From: Myrica gale
Lineage: Eukaryota > Streptophyta > Magnoliopsida > Fagales > Myricaceae
Assembly (NCBI GenBank): GCA_963930655.1
Contig: OZ005617.1
Location: 19,022,068-19,086,067, forward strand
Reading direction: 5' to 3'
Length of the DNA stretch: 64,000 bases
Positions 44,872-57,518 of the stretch are shown piece after piece. A program made the translations under genes and the position numbers. Within the stretch, counting starts at the first letter, position 1, and every line of letters begins with the position of its first letter. A model generated the notes under the pieces. It saw nothing but the letters and a program-made list of their open reading frames with translations, made no database searches and was not told the DNA's origin.

Positions 44872-46573
44872 ATGGCTGAGGAGAGAATTGAGACTCGAGT
44901 GTGCCCTGAAAAAACTGATGATGCACAAGGCCATGAATTGGGGAGAGGTGCTACTGGGAAGTCAGATACGCCAAACAGGGGAGTAAAGATTCTTTCCCGG
45001 TATCTCAGAGCTTCACCAAGTTCCTGCCATGATATGTGCAAGTATGGAACCAAACATGTTTTTGAAGCGAAGGCAAGAGGTTCATTTCTAAAGATGGTTA
45101 CAGCAAAGGAAGGTGAAGTTCAGGTTTTTGATCAGGATATTACTTCGGCTGAGATGAAGAAGAGACTGGCAATCAGTCCTAAGCATCGTTCAGATTCCAA
45201 GATCCAGAAACCCAGTGATCCTCTTGTCACTACAGTAGAAGTTTCATCATCAACAGAAGAAGAAACTGCTGCTTTAGAAAAGGTTTCATCACCCGCCAAG
45301 GAAATAGAGATCTCTGTGGACAATGGCAGTGATCAAAATCTGAAGCTTAGGCAATCAAAGACGTTTTCTCTCCCAGCAGAGGGAAGTAATATTCAAAGAA
45401 ACAATGAAATCAGAGAAGGCAGGGAATCACCACGATGTATGGACAGCTCAAGAAAAAGCAGAAAACCCATAATCACAAGAAAGTTAAGAAACGAGTGGAG
45501 CACCTCCAAAATAGTTGAGAAAAAGGCAAGGGTTCTACCTGCTGTTTACTCGTTTCCCAAACATTCTGTCAAGAGAGTTTCAAGCGTGAACACTAACAAT
45601 GGTAAAGATGCAATAAAAGTCAAAGGCAAGCAACTCAGCATTGAGGATGTTCCCGAGAATACTCTGTACATCATTAAAAGCACTGTGAATAGAACTGTAG
45701 AACCCTCTCAAAATCATGTTCATATCACTAACTTGTCTCCATCCCCTGAAGACAAAAGCCTGAAGCATGCTCCAAAAGGTATCCCTAGCTCTCGGTTGCC
45801 TCCATCTTCTGAGAAGAATAATTTGAGAAGCAATGGCACTGGGGTAAATGTCAACAGTTCTCCTCCATCCTCTTCTGTGTCCTTTGGGAGCCAAAGTTTG
45901 AGGATATTAAACGATTTGGAACTCACAGTGCTAGATCTTCTTTGTTGTCATTATCATCAACGTCCTTGTTTCCACCTGAGGAGCCAATATTAGTAGGAGT
46001 GAGGACCAAGTAGCAAATGCAATGGTGAAATACAAGAGTGGGCCCAAGAGGGGTGAAAGAGTTAGCTCAGGAAATAAAGTCTCCCCAGCTCAAAAGGTGA
46101 AATTCTTTAGAGGAAAGATGGTTGAACTTCGGTCAGAAAACAGCACTCCCAGGAGACTCAAATTTAGGGGAGTAAGATTGCTTGGCGAGACCCAGAATAC
46201 TAAAAACGATACAAGAAAGAGTAGCATTTGGAGGAAACAAATTAAAGGTCAGGTAAGAGACACTACACTCAAATCTGGGGAAGATTTTCAGAGACGGTGC
46301 AGTGTGAGAGGTACAAGCAGGAGAAGCTCCTGGAGTAAGGAAATTGATGAGATTGAGAATGGTACTGAAACCAAATCCCAGAAAGTTGTTCTCAGACATC
46401 AATTTGTGGAAGGAAAGAAAGATGCCGGGAGTTTGTATAATAATGTGATTGAAGAGACTGCAAGTAAGCTCGTTGTGACCAGGAAGAGTAAGGTTAAGAC
46501 TTTGGTTGGTGCTTTTGAAACTGTTATATCTCTTCAGGATAACAGATCCTCAGGAAGAACTATCAAATGTTGA
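44872..46573 (+). pseudogene. Plant calmodulin-binding domain protein, with two frameshifts
   Basis: The frame opens MAEERIETRVCPEKTDD and includes LSRYLRASPSSCHDMCKYG, a conserved N-terminal block of this family. The C-terminus carries the plant CaM_binding domain (VVLRHQ, then KKDAGSLYNNVIEETASKL, RKSKVKTLVGAFETVISLQ; about 46380-46545). The middle is Ser/Lys-rich and disordered. One frame runs to about 45900. A second frame continues as KRFGTHSARSSLLSLSSTS to about 45980, and a third resumes as SRSEDQVANAMVKYKSGP up to the stop at 46571-46573. So two small frame changes lie within about 90 bp. Intact homologues bind calmodulin through the C-terminal helix. Pseudogene and sequence error are both possible. 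Confidence 0.65.
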
Positions 46574-47565
46574 GTTATATACGGTAAGCTATCCATACAA
46601 GACATGCATTTTTCTGTATATAGCAATAGGGGAAAAACATAACAGAAAAAGTACTATTTCTGAAGATTGCATGGGTGTGAAGCACTACATTTTGTGTGAA
46701 GCTACAAAGGCATAGATGAAGAGATTCAATAAGTTGAGAAATGCATTTGAAAAAAAAAAGCTGCCTTTTATCGCGTGCTGCTACTTACTGGCTTGCTGAA
46801 GAGTGATCTACTCATTCCTCTTTAATACTCTTCTCCTTCTGTTGTTTGAGTTTTATTTTACCTCGGCTAAATATTATTGGCATTGCAGATTTGCTGTGTT
46901 ATGTTTGCAGAATAGGTCAAAATTGCCGAGCAATCTGTTTTATTCCTTCTTCCCTTTATGCGTGGAATGAGATTCGTTATATCCTGGCAAAGTTTGTTCT
47001 GTCCATATCAGCCACATGTAATTCTCGTCTGCAGCCACCTTACTGCGTAATAATGGCTCAGTTGCTGTTGCAAATTGAAAGCTTCCATTCCCATATACAT
47101 ATGTTTTGCATGCTCCAACTACACGAGAATGTGCTGAAGGAGTGAAACTATCATTTATCTGAAAAGTTTAAGTTGATAGAAAGAGATAAATTTTATTATT
47201 TGAATTATATTCTCTAATAAAATAGTGATTAGGTAGATGGCATGTTCGAGTAAGTTTATGAGTTTCAATAGTCATAAATGTCCAAAATAAAATTATAGAC
47301 TTGGTATTCAGATCTACTCTATTTTAGAGATTTCTGGCGATCACTACCAGAGGGGAAGACTTCTGCATTGTCTGGAGGCCACATCTACACCAGCTGGCAG
47401 CTGACCGGACCACGCGTGGAGGCCCAATACAGTCAGGGCAGTAGAGTTGTGGTGCTTGAGAGCTGGAGGGGATAGGTGATGTATAGTCATCTCCAAGCGA
47501 GATAAAGTATCTCTTCCGGGAGTACAAAATGCCCCAATCAATATCCGAAAAATCTTATTTAGACC
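46574..47565. other. 3' flank and intergenic DNA
   Basis: Presumed 3' UTR followed by AT-rich DNA; no supported gene. 47340-47530 is GC-richer and unidentified. Confidence 0.4.
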
Positions 47566-48392
47566 CTATTAACACCTATAGGGGTAGAATAGGTGTTTTC
47601 CCACACAATAGACAAGGATTTTGTTAACGAAGTGAAAAACCTTTGAACTTACCTTTTAAAGGAAAAATCACTCCGAGCTAGCAGCCACCAAAAATTCACT
47701 AAGAAGTAAAACCTTACAACGGTGATTCAGACACGGGCAACATCTAGTTGCTTGACTCTGACTACCCCGATGTAATAATCTAAGTAATCCAACCTAGACC
47801 CGCTTCCTGCGGTTAACCCCCAGCTCTCTGAGGTTATTTTTATGAACTCTTCATGAACGTCCTTGTTCTTCAACACCGGGAACTCCGGCAGCCAAATTCC
47901 CATGAGAAGGTTGGTTTCAATAGTGATTGAATCTAGATAACTGGAGAAAATCTGAACTGTTTATGAGCAGCCGGAGTTCCCATGAGAAGGTTGGTTTCAA
48001 TAGTGATTGAATCTAGATAACTGGAGAAAATCTGAACTGTTTATGAGCAGAAATCTCTGAAGAATTTTCTCTATCTAGGGAGGAGGCCTGAAATTGAATA
48101 AAACTTAAAATGGTCTCCTCAAATTTTCTTGGTCGATCTCTATATGTATTTATAGAGTTGGTTGAGTTCTATTTCTAAAAGAATTCTCAAAGGAATGAAA
48201 TATTTCAAAATCCAAATTTTGAAATAGTTTCAGAGACTTTGCATCACCAACTCTCTCCTTGTTTTTAGCTCTTCATCTTGATGACATCTTATCCTTTCAA
48301 ACTTTGAAACTCCTTAATCTCTTGAACACTTTGATCAAATTTAAAATACAACTCAATTTGAATTTAAATTTTGACACGGAATTACGCCAACA
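47566..48392 (-). mobile_element. Probable solo LTR of the same family as 10490-11389
   Basis: On the minus strand it starts TGTTGGCGTAATTCCGTGTC at 48392. It shares ordered blocks with the 10490-11389 copy (GCTAGCAGYCACC, GTGATTCAGACACGGGCAAC, CGATGTAATAATCTAAG). No coding sequence. The far boundary and target duplication were not resolved. Confidence 0.5.
47891..48050. repeat. 80-bp tandem duplication within the LTR
   Basis: CATGAGAAGGTTGGTTTCAA starts at 47901 and 47981, and both copies run identically to TTTATGAGCAG. The other LTR copy at 10.5-11.4 kb lacks this duplication. Confidence 0.9.
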
Positions 48393-48892
48393 TTAAAACA
48401 CTAACATCCTGTTTTCAGCCTCTTGGTACAGACAAGCAAATGGTCCACTTCGGCTTACAATCGTAGCATATATATATGTGGTGCGAGTACAATGGTCCTC
48501 AATACCTTTCTGCGTCACTTTCAATTGATTAGGTTGGATGTAGGAATGATGAATTCGAGATGCCATTTTCTCATGTCTAACCCACTAGAACTTCTTTCTG
48601 TGCTTCAAGCATCTAAATTCACATAGCTAGGCTAAACTACAAGCCATAAGTTGCAAGCTCTATAGTACCTATTCACTGCCTCTTTGTTGAATAGATTAAG
48701 GTTACTGGAATCTAATTAATCAGCTGTAGAATGTAGATATTTTTGCAGTTCTATATAATCAATTGTCCGATCATAAAGCTAGCCCTCTTTTGCAATCTCC
48801 AAGAATTCTTGCTCTATGACCTGTTTTTTTTTTGTGTTCCCTTAATTTGCATTGCTAATGCATGCCTTTTCTCCTCAAGAATGCGGTGACTG
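48393..48892. other. Intergenic DNA, 3' side of the PIF7-like gene
   Basis: Contains the presumed 3' UTR of the minus-strand bHLH gene close to 48892. No other gene was seen. Confidence 0.45.
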
Positions 48893-51097
48893 TTATGGCC
48901 TGCTCATTGCCGGTGTGGTCTGATTGACATGCTTCCGATAGAGGGCTGACATCTTGTTGTAGAGATCCATATTCATTGACTGTAGCAAAAGTTCATTCTC
49001 CATTAATACAAGCATAATCATCCAGGGAAAGTAATAAACAAAAGCAGAACTTTTCGAATCTGAATCCTGATGGCATTGCTAACAGAGGTATCATATAACT
49101 ATGTAGCAGTATAGACTATTCAACATACATGTGCTAAATATGCACCATAGGGGTCCGGAAAAGGTGCCGGAGTATTGTTGCCAAGGTTGGGCTTTGACTG
49201 AACTGGAGGATGAGTTGGAATCACAATTGCCGACGAAACAAATGTAGGAGCTGTGGCAGCAACTGATCCTTGATGGATAAGCGAAGGAAGAGTCTGAGGC
49301 ACACTGCGTGCCATGGAATTCACGACGTCAAGCATCCCCATACTCATCCCTACCCCGACTCCCATGCCCATACGTGCTAGGAGAGACATTTGAAGATGTT
49401 GCTGCATGCCTAAAGGCAAAACCATCTGGGGCGCCATACTTCTCATGCTCATCATTTGAACTTGTGCTTGGAGTTGTTTTAAGTACTCAATCACCTCATC
49501 AAGCATTGTGGCTTTATCAGTCTGCAATTTCAAAGAAACAATTGCGAAGTTTTACTCATAAGAATGCAACCAGAGAAATTTTTCTCCCACAGAAACGTAG
49601 CTTACAGAGTAGAGTACTGCGACCTTAGTGGCATTTGGCACCAACTTCTGCAGGGTTTTCATTTTCTGATTAATCCTATCCCTCCGTCTCTACACCAATA
49701 ATAACCATGATATTTTCTTCAATTACCGCAATACAATCAAATTACAAATATGTATTTTCTTAACCAAATAAAAGTTAAATTTAGGATGTTAGAAAAATGT
49801 AAAATGGAGAGCTTAAAGTGTCACCCTTTCAGACTGATTATGCGTAGCAGCAACTCGATTTCGTCTTGTCGATTGAGAGCGGCCCGTTTCATTATTTTTC
49901 TCACAATCTTCATCTGGGTTTCCCTGTAGCAGTGATATGTTTAACTAGCAGGATGTAGAATCTGAAACTAATAAGCTTTTCTCTGCTTCTGCTCCCTATT
50001 GCCCAATATCTGCTTAAATAAACAGTTCTGCTTAAGGAATTCTTACCGATCCACCATGGCAAGACGAGTCTTCATCTGTCCTTTTGGTCTTCAAGCTCCG
50101 AGTAGAACCAAAGGAAGTGCATGTCATCATTCTTGTATCATTGTCCCTAGAAACTGTGGCAGCACTAGCACTTGGAGTAGCACTAGCGCATGCACTAAGA
50201 TCAACAATGTCTCCGCATAAACTTCCACAACAATTTCTTCCATTACATGGTTCCGAATCTGAACGTATTCGTTTCCTAGTCAGCTCCGGCACACCCTGCA
50301 CTTGGCCAGAACTCTCATTAACCCATTTCCTGCCGGAGGAAGCACCATTAATGGAGGGTATATTGGCTGGGGTAGCATCCTGTTTGTTGCAAGTGGCTTG
50401 GTGGACTATTGATTCTAGTGTATCACCGGCCGTACTCCATGTGGGTTTTGTGGAGGTGGTGGAGAGGAACCCTTCAAGCCCATGCATGGCTAGCTGGCCA
50501 TTTTCCCATGTAAGCTCTGCAACTTCGTAATTAGACCTGAATTTCAAGTAAATGCTTTCTCAGCAAAATTGCAAAGATCATTGTAAAGTTATTCCACGAG
50601 GTAAAAGCATGTAGAAGAAAATTAGAGAAGTCAAAACCAGATTTTGGTCTCCAAGCTGAAAACATAGGCTAAAATGAACACGAACTAAACTTAGCTGAGG
50701 CTAGATTGGTTCTTTTGCATTGGAAAAAGTTAGAAAAGCTGAAGAAAACTAGAGATTCATGTAATGGTTTGACGGAGGATTAATGGGTATCATGGGGCTT
50801 GCACTTCACTCTCTCTCGAAGCAAGAAACTACTGATTACTATGGCTTATATAGATAATCAGAAGGAGAATGAATCGCAAAATTTATTTCTTTTTCAACTT
50901 CAGAAGCAGAAAGAAAGAAAATAAACACAAGGGAAAAAAATTTCAAAGAAAGAAGATACTGCATACATGTGCACAAGAGGAGCAGTACTGTGGTGGCTCT
51001 GCTCGTTGTGCACGTGAGAAGATCTGTTTCCCCCTTCACCTTCGACTTGTTCTTGTCGCCTTAGATTGATCCAGTTAGGCACTCCATACTGACTCAT
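48893..51097 (-). CDS. PIF7: Phytochrome-interacting bHLH transcription factor, PIF7-like
   Basis: Six exons (minus): 51097-50967, 50536-50047, 49923-49825, 49689-49624, 49521-49129, 48979-48893. All phases agree; 421 aa. The N-terminal APB motif ELTWENGQ (51-58) binds active phytochrome B. The bHLH spans about 225-290 with THNQSERRRRDRINQKMKTL and LDEVIEYLKQLQAQV. The H/E/R set in the basic region predicts G-box (CACGTG) binding. A Met/Gly-rich stretch (MGMGVGVGMSMGML) and a C-terminal NMDLYNKMSALYRKH follow. PIFs promote elongation growth and shade responses in the nucleus; phytochrome B inhibits them in light. The start MSQYGVPNW and the SNYEVAELTW junction resemble PIF7 more than UNE10, but UNE10/PIF8-like cannot be excluded. 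The gene is intact. Confidence 0.92.
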
Positions 51098-54000
51098 TAT
51101 GAGTCTCTCCCTAAGCGAACGGAGGCTGTGATTTAGATTCACTCTGGCCGTGTTCTTTTGGGTCCCTTTTAATTGCTGTCAGATATTGGTTCGATAGAGA
51201 TCTTACACAAAAGATGTGGTGGCTAGCTAAAAGTTGTATATGTGGGGGAATCGGATATGTTTTGGCTCCTTCCTCTCCTTCTCCATGCACTTATGCCAAG
51301 GGTATTTATGTCATTAACTCTTCGATGAGTGATACATTTTATGAGATAGGTTTTCAAACTTACCAATGTCTAAAGACTTTTTTTAGGACCATAATTATCA
51401 CGTTTGAGCCTATAGCAAGTTGAGGATAGGCTTGAAGCATTCTTGTCGGTGTTCTTGAATAATATTTATGCTTCATCAAAGCGCCAGGTGGAGAGCAAGA
51501 AAAGCTTCAAACCCCGACCACATGCTCTGTCACCACGTGTTCTAGTCCTATAAGCCAAACGCCCTACCCTTTTTTTTATCAAAGCCAAACGCCCTACCCT
51601 GTCTTCATTAGATTTGTTCTCCGGGTAGTGACGGGTACCCTAAAAAGCAAAGGGTTTTCCTTCCCATATATAGCTGTTTCGAGTTATTAATACATATAGT
51701 ATCCATGCAACACCGAGTCTCCAATCATTTAGATATCACATCCACCTTAGATACATATCCAAAACTGTGACCCTCTAATTTGACATATCTCGACCGGACA
51801 TTGGGAGTATCATGATTCCTCCTGCATCAGCAGTGCGCGCAAGTAGCTAGAGTCATGTCCTGCCATGTGGACACCTCCCATAGAGCTGTACATGGTCCAT
51901 TAATTGTCCTATTGAGACCACCTGCTGACAGCACCAATAAATTTCCGTCATCAGAGCAGATGAAGAGTCCCAACTCACCCACTTGGTTTTCATATTTCTT
52001 TCCTGAATCCTAAGCAACTCCCGCTTGCTTGGCTGAGAACAAGTTATAGTTCAATGACTCCAATCCATCTCGAGGAAGTGCATGACCCGCTCCACCTTGC
52101 TGGCTTTTGTGATCCCCCTAGATCCGCTTTGGATGGTTTTCCAGCAAGAAAGGTTTTGTGGAGTCCTTCCCCTTTTTGCCAGAAAGCGTAAGAACTTGGC
52201 TTGAAGCTATTTCAACGGACACTTCATATATGGACGAATGCACTCTGTTTATTTAGATAGCGAAGGTTTCTCTTAGAGCTAGTAAATGTAGAAACAAGTA
52301 TTTTACCGAACTGGAGACATGAGTTTGCTTAGATTTGTGTCAATCCATTAAGTATCATTAATACGAAAAAAAAAACTCTATACTGCAGTTCAAAGCTAAG
52401 GTCCTGAGGATTGGGCATTGTTATTGGAGTTGCTCCAATAATTAGAGAAAATTTTGAAAAAAAAATCTTTTAAATCGTGGACCACCATGGAGATTTTGGA
52501 GGGGCATGGTCTTTCCCGGCTCCTTCCCCGCCTTCCAAGCTAATAGATCAAGGAAAGTGATACGGACCATACGGTGATATTGTCAAGAAATCTTGGCATA
52601 GGCTGATCCGTTAAAATAACTCACGATACAATGGTCTTGGTAGATAATTTTTTGGCTGGAACTGGAAGTAAACAGAAAATTCAGGACAACATGGTTTCAA
52701 CTTTCCTTTCATGCTGGCCTTTAAGATACAAGATCACATATATTGCGGGTAGAACTAATTAATGAATGGCTAATGCCATCTGATAACATTAACATAGATA
52801 CCTGCTTGGCTGGGAGTGAAATTGCTTTTTGGCCTATATTAAAGTGTGGATTGAGAAAAGAACAGTGTCATTTTCTTGTTTTTCTATTATCCAGTCGCCG
52901 TGATTATCTGCTCGATCGCCTGTCTTTGAGGATTTGTCTGCATGAACTATGTCAGCCTCTCGTATATCTAATCTCTTGCATGCAGTGCCAAACTGCCAGC
53001 CAAGATGGCTCTGGTATGCAGCAGGACCATGGCAACTGGGGTAACTCTGTTCTGTATGCGTGTACCGGATCGATCGACGTAGATCGTTGGTCTGGTGATG
53101 GTGAGTTAGGCGGGCAAACCTATTGGTTCAAGGGGGCTCACTTTCATTAATGGCCCAACGACGACTTCTGTGGTCATGAGCGTGGGATACATGTATGATA
53201 AAATCTGCACAGTTACTATGGCGACAAGTTCTCCATCTTAATTAATTGATTTCTGCTTATGTGCCGACAATCCAATCAATAGCGTTTGGTCCAGTCTACT
53301 TTGGACAAAGCCATTCTCGGAAGCTTTCAGGCAGTTGCCTGACCACTTAGAATCTGAAGGCAATTCTGTCGTCAAAATGACAGACAAAACTCGTTAGTAC
53401 ATATCTTGTGAGATTTAAGAGTGGACGTTTTCCCTGTCGACAATGTTGAGCTTGAAAAGAAGCACGAAAACTGCATTAATCAGATGAATATTTAACATGG
53501 TGAAACATACCACAAAGAAAGTGGAATTCAAAGCTGTGCATGCTGTAAAACATGAATATATGCTTAGGCATGCATGGTGTGAACATCTGTATCGCTGCCA
53601 CAGGCGGAGGCGCGCGGTATTTCACATTTTGATCGAGGTAGGATAAGGGGATAGGAGTTTAATTTATTTGTTTCCCGTGTTCACTCAGTTGTCCATTTCA
53701 ATCAACCTCTATCTTGTGGAGTAAAGATGAATACCAAAAGTTTCCAAGATCAACAAGTTGCCATGAAGGATTGCATGGGATCTATATGACGCGCTTATCC
53801 TAATCGAGCCAATATGATCAGTCGAATATTTGTGTAATTACATTTGTAATTTCTGAAATTTTCTAGAAATTGATTTTTTCTTGTGTTTTGTGAGTGCTTT
53901 ATGAGGATTTTTTTCTTGTCCTACTGTAATTTCTGCAAGAACTGTACATTGAATGTACACTCTTTTGTGGTAGTTTATTCCAGAGTGGAAGAGTTCGCTG

Positions 54001-54413
54001 TCAAAAAGGTTGCTGCCACCTACTGGTTCAAGATTAAATGACAGCTCCTTGGTATACTCTACTCATTCATTTTAGGATGTCCCATAATTCAGAGGCAAAC
54101 TAAGGTTGGCTAGAGAAAACACTCAGACCATTAAAATTTTGATATGCCATTTCAACTACCATTGCAGGCTTTGAATGCAATAATAGAAGATTTTATAGAT
54201 ATCTGTGACTGTGTCATATATAGGCATCACGTACAGTTTTCTACCTGCCATGATCAGTATTTTGAGTGGCAGCACACCTAGATAACGCTACGTCACTACG
54301 TGTAATTCATGTTAGCTGTACAGTATACAATTGCATTCCTGAATCAAGTAGGAGTCCAAGATTTCATAAGCTGCACCAATGGGAAGACCACAGAGCCCCA
54401 AATGTAGGGTATC
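51098..54413. other. Intergenic DNA between the PIF7-like and remorin genes
   Basis: Includes the promoter of the PIF7-like gene (minus strand, just above 51097). No supported gene; the 135-codon frame at 52743-53150 has no recognised domain. Confidence 0.45.
51552..51600. repeat. 19-bp direct repeat flanking an 11-nt T-rich spacer
   Basis: AAGCCAAACGCCCTACCCT occurs at 51552-51570 and 51582-51600, separated by TTTTTTTATCA. The arrangement looks like a target duplication around almost nothing but an A-tail on the minus strand. Confidence 0.85.
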
Positions 54414-56349
54414 CTAGTGACAACAGAAGCAGAAACATTTGACAGGAACCTTGCCGGTTGACCTGATCTTTTTTGCCTTTTCTTTGACCTCGTTCTCTTC
54501 ACTTCTCCTTTTCTCTTCCGCCTGTACTCTTGCTCCTCCTGCAATCAGGTCGATCCTAGCTATCTTGCTTTCGTAATGTTGTACAGTTAAAGCCCTTCTC
54601 TGTTCTAGTTCACCCTGAAAATTCCAATATCATGTGGGTAATCATAGACAAACTTAGTAAGTAAACATAAAAAAAGTTGAGGCAAAACCTTTCTCTTTTC
54701 CATCTTAAGTTTAGCTTGCATCTTCTTCTCATTCTCCCAAGCACGTATGCTGGAATTCATCTTCTCAGACCTGAAATTTGTTTTTATGACAATATGTCGT
54801 CGCAGAAGTTTAAGCAAATTGTGGACTACGGAAATTCTGTAAGGTTCTAGTGTTTCAAGCTGTAAAAATTGAAAGTTTGTTTAGAATCTTTGGATTTCAA
54901 ACGACTGAACCATTTTCAAATCGTTTACCGTTTCTTAATCTTTTCCATCTTAGCTTTCTCCCAAGCATCTGCTTTGGTTTCAGCATCACGGTATCGTGAT
55001 GAACCACCCACATGGTTCCGGTATCCATCTCCTGAAGGTCTCACGGAGGAAGAACGACTTGGAAGCCTAGTTGGAAAAGCCCTCTCTTGCGCCTCCTTCT
55101 GCCCCATTGACTTATTTAACGAAACTTCATCTGTTACATATACAATCTGTTAATTCTCGGACAAATAATTTCCATGAAAAGCGATTCTTTCAGAGAAAAA
55201 TATACCAGCATTCTCCAATCCCATATCTGAAAATCTTCTAGTCGCTCTTCCAGAACTTGGCAGGCCAGTTGTACTATCATCTTTTCTACTACTCTTAATC
55301 ATGGTCCGTGAGGTTTCAAGTTCCTCTCTCATCTTCTTCTGAATTGCTAATTCAGTTTCTTCGAGAGAGTGAATTGCAAATGAAGCTGCTGCAACTGCAG
55401 TTTTGAACCCAATGTCTTCTGAATCATAATCCTGACTCACTTGGCCTGAAAACTGTCTCTCGTACCAGCCCTGCTCCTTGCCATCTAGAAAAAGCTAGTC
55501 AATGAGATATTCTCGTTTTCTCATGTGTCTTGCATTTTCATGCGGATCTCCTTTCGCCCAACTCATTGTTGTAAAGATGGACTTTGAGAAGTTTCAGGCG
55601 TAAGACAGACAGATAAAGCATAAGCCTATCTCTTCTTAATTTCTTAACATGTGCTCCACATCCATGAAGCTAGATTATGCAGATGCGGGACAATTCTGTG
55701 AGAAGGAAAAAGACTTTTACCTTTATTGAAGGATTCTATTCGATGGCGTGGAGGTGTCGGTGTTCTTTCTCCAGTGCCATTAAAATCTTCCTGCTTTTCT
55801 TCTCCTGGGTCAGAAAATCTCACTCTAACAAAGCGGTTAATAAATCTCTACCCACGACTGAAAAATGGAGAACAGAGCAACAGAAGGAGAAAGTTTCCCA
55901 AGTTATCCCCACTACATTTTCAATGATGTATATGCTGTGTTCTTTTCTGGTTATAATGCTTTGCATTCCTTTTTAGGACGAAGATATAAATTTGTTGGTT
56001 CTGGACAATACATTGAAAGTTTAACGTTTTGGTAAACACTTGCCAAGAAAATAAAAATTTCAGTTGAGTCAGAGCCTCAGAGGTACCTCTTTTGCTTAAC
56101 CAAAAAATCCATTGTCCAAAATCTCTGCTGTTGATTTCCTGTCTGATGTATCTGGGCTATTCAATGGGGGGTGACTGGTTGTCTGCAAAGAAGACCAGAA
56201 CACGTGGATTGGTATGAATACTTGTGCTGATTTTAGCTCATGAACAGGAGAGGTGGCAAGCAAGGTAAGATATGCTTTGCATACACCTGCTGAGGGAAGC
56301 AAGGGATTTTCTTCTCTCCTATAAGCCTAAATTTGCTAGTTGTTTCCAT
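54414..56349 (-). CDS. Remorin family protein
   Basis: Six exons (minus): 56349-56287, 55847-55721, 55484-55206, 55130-54929, 54770-54689, 54614-54414. All junction phases agree; 317 aa. The N-terminal half is polar and disordered (VRVRFSDPGEEKQ, RTPTPPRHR). The Remorin_C domain fills the last 110 residues, with the coiled-coil sequences KADAWEKAKMEKIKKR, MNSSIRAWENEKKMQAKLKM, ELEQRR and AEEKRRSEENEVKEKAKKI. The C-terminal anchor CFCFCCH (311-317) carries the cysteines used for S-acylation. Remorins attach to the cytosolic face of the plasma membrane and organise nanodomains in immunity, symbiosis and cell-to-cell transport. Exons 3-6 are firm. The two 5' exons are inferred from phase, and exon 2 needs the weak acceptor GTGGGTAG because the stronger TTTTTCAG 8 bp upstream leads to stops. 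Confidence 0.85.
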
Positions 56350-57518
56350 TTTTGACTCCTTGCTTGCTTTCTCTCTATTAAAGACATCTTTGGCACAGAG
56401 TCCTCTAATATACCTCTATGGTTAGGTTATACTGAGGCTGCAAAGAATGAAAATGGGGAACCTAACAAAAGGATGCAACATATTCCCCCCATTTGGCCAT
56501 TTCATGCTGTTATTCCTTATTCCAATTGTATGTATGGGTATAATCTTGCAAACCCAGGCTTGCCAAAAGATGGATTCTGGTGGCCCACCTGAGCAAGCAA
56601 CTTATGTAATCCAAACTGACCCTTATTAGTCTCACTATTTAACCTGTTGCTTATCAGGGTGGGAAAAGTGCTAAATGTGAGTCATAGGGCTCAATTCTTT
56701 AATCTGAAGAATTTTGGTTGCTTTGCTTTGGGTTCTCAGTTCTTACACATTGACTATACTTTTGACAGGTGGTCCAATTGGGATTATTCCTCCCCTTAAG
56801 TTTGTAATGTCTTCTCAAGTAGGTGCAGTGAGTTGATGGGTAAGCCACGTGATCTTATTTTTGAAGCATTTTTTTTGGCTTAATTATAAATATAATTTTT
56901 ATGGTATTGACTTTTAACAAATCAATTATTGAGGTACAATTTTGAATAGGTCGGTCCTTCTGGTCTATTTTTCAGACATATAGTCCTTTCGTCTACATAA
57001 AATTAGCAGATTAATAGAAGACTGACATGAGGTCAGGGTCAGAATGTCCATTGTCGGGTCGAATAGCCTATTTGAGATTTGTCCTTGTTATCGACTAATT
57101 TTTTTATGGACAAAATGACTCATATATTTGAAAAATGGATCACAAGTTCAAATTCATTCAAAATTATACCCCAAGACTAATTTGTTAAAAATCAATACCA
57201 ACTGTATCAGTAATTAAACTTTTTTTTTCCTGGTAAGTTATGTTTTTCAAGCTTTGATAGTTGATACTTCCAAAATATCGAAATTCATGCAAAGTTGGGC
57301 TGGCCCAAAAAAGTAACTGAAAACTTCGGGTTGGCCCAAACTTGTCCAAGTTGCGTTAGCCCGGTCCACAATGTTTTGTGCGTGCGTCTACGTGCCAAAT
57401 CCCCGCACGTGCACCTCAACCTCGCCTCACCTCACCTCACCTCCGTCCCGCGTCTTTCCCCGCCTATTCCCTCCATTTCGAACTCTCACTCATTCTCTGA
57501 CTCTGTGAAACCTAACCA
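56350..57518. promoter_or_regulatory. Shared intergenic region between the divergent remorin and helicase genes
   Basis: 1.17 kb separates the remorin ATG (minus) from the helicase ATG (plus). The right 200 bp are GC-richer, with the repeated CCTCACCTCACCTCACCT near 57420. A TATA box could not be assigned with confidence on either side. No gene inside. Confidence 0.4.

Noticed and set aside
52743-53150. 135-codon frame in the PIF7-remorin interval
   Set aside because: No family motif, composition like its surroundings, isolated; a chance frame is more likely.
56096-56302. Alternative first exon for the remorin gene (frame through 56302)
   Set aside because: It has no ATG in frame and does not splice in phase to the 55847 exon. 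The short ATG exon at 56349-56287 fits all phases.
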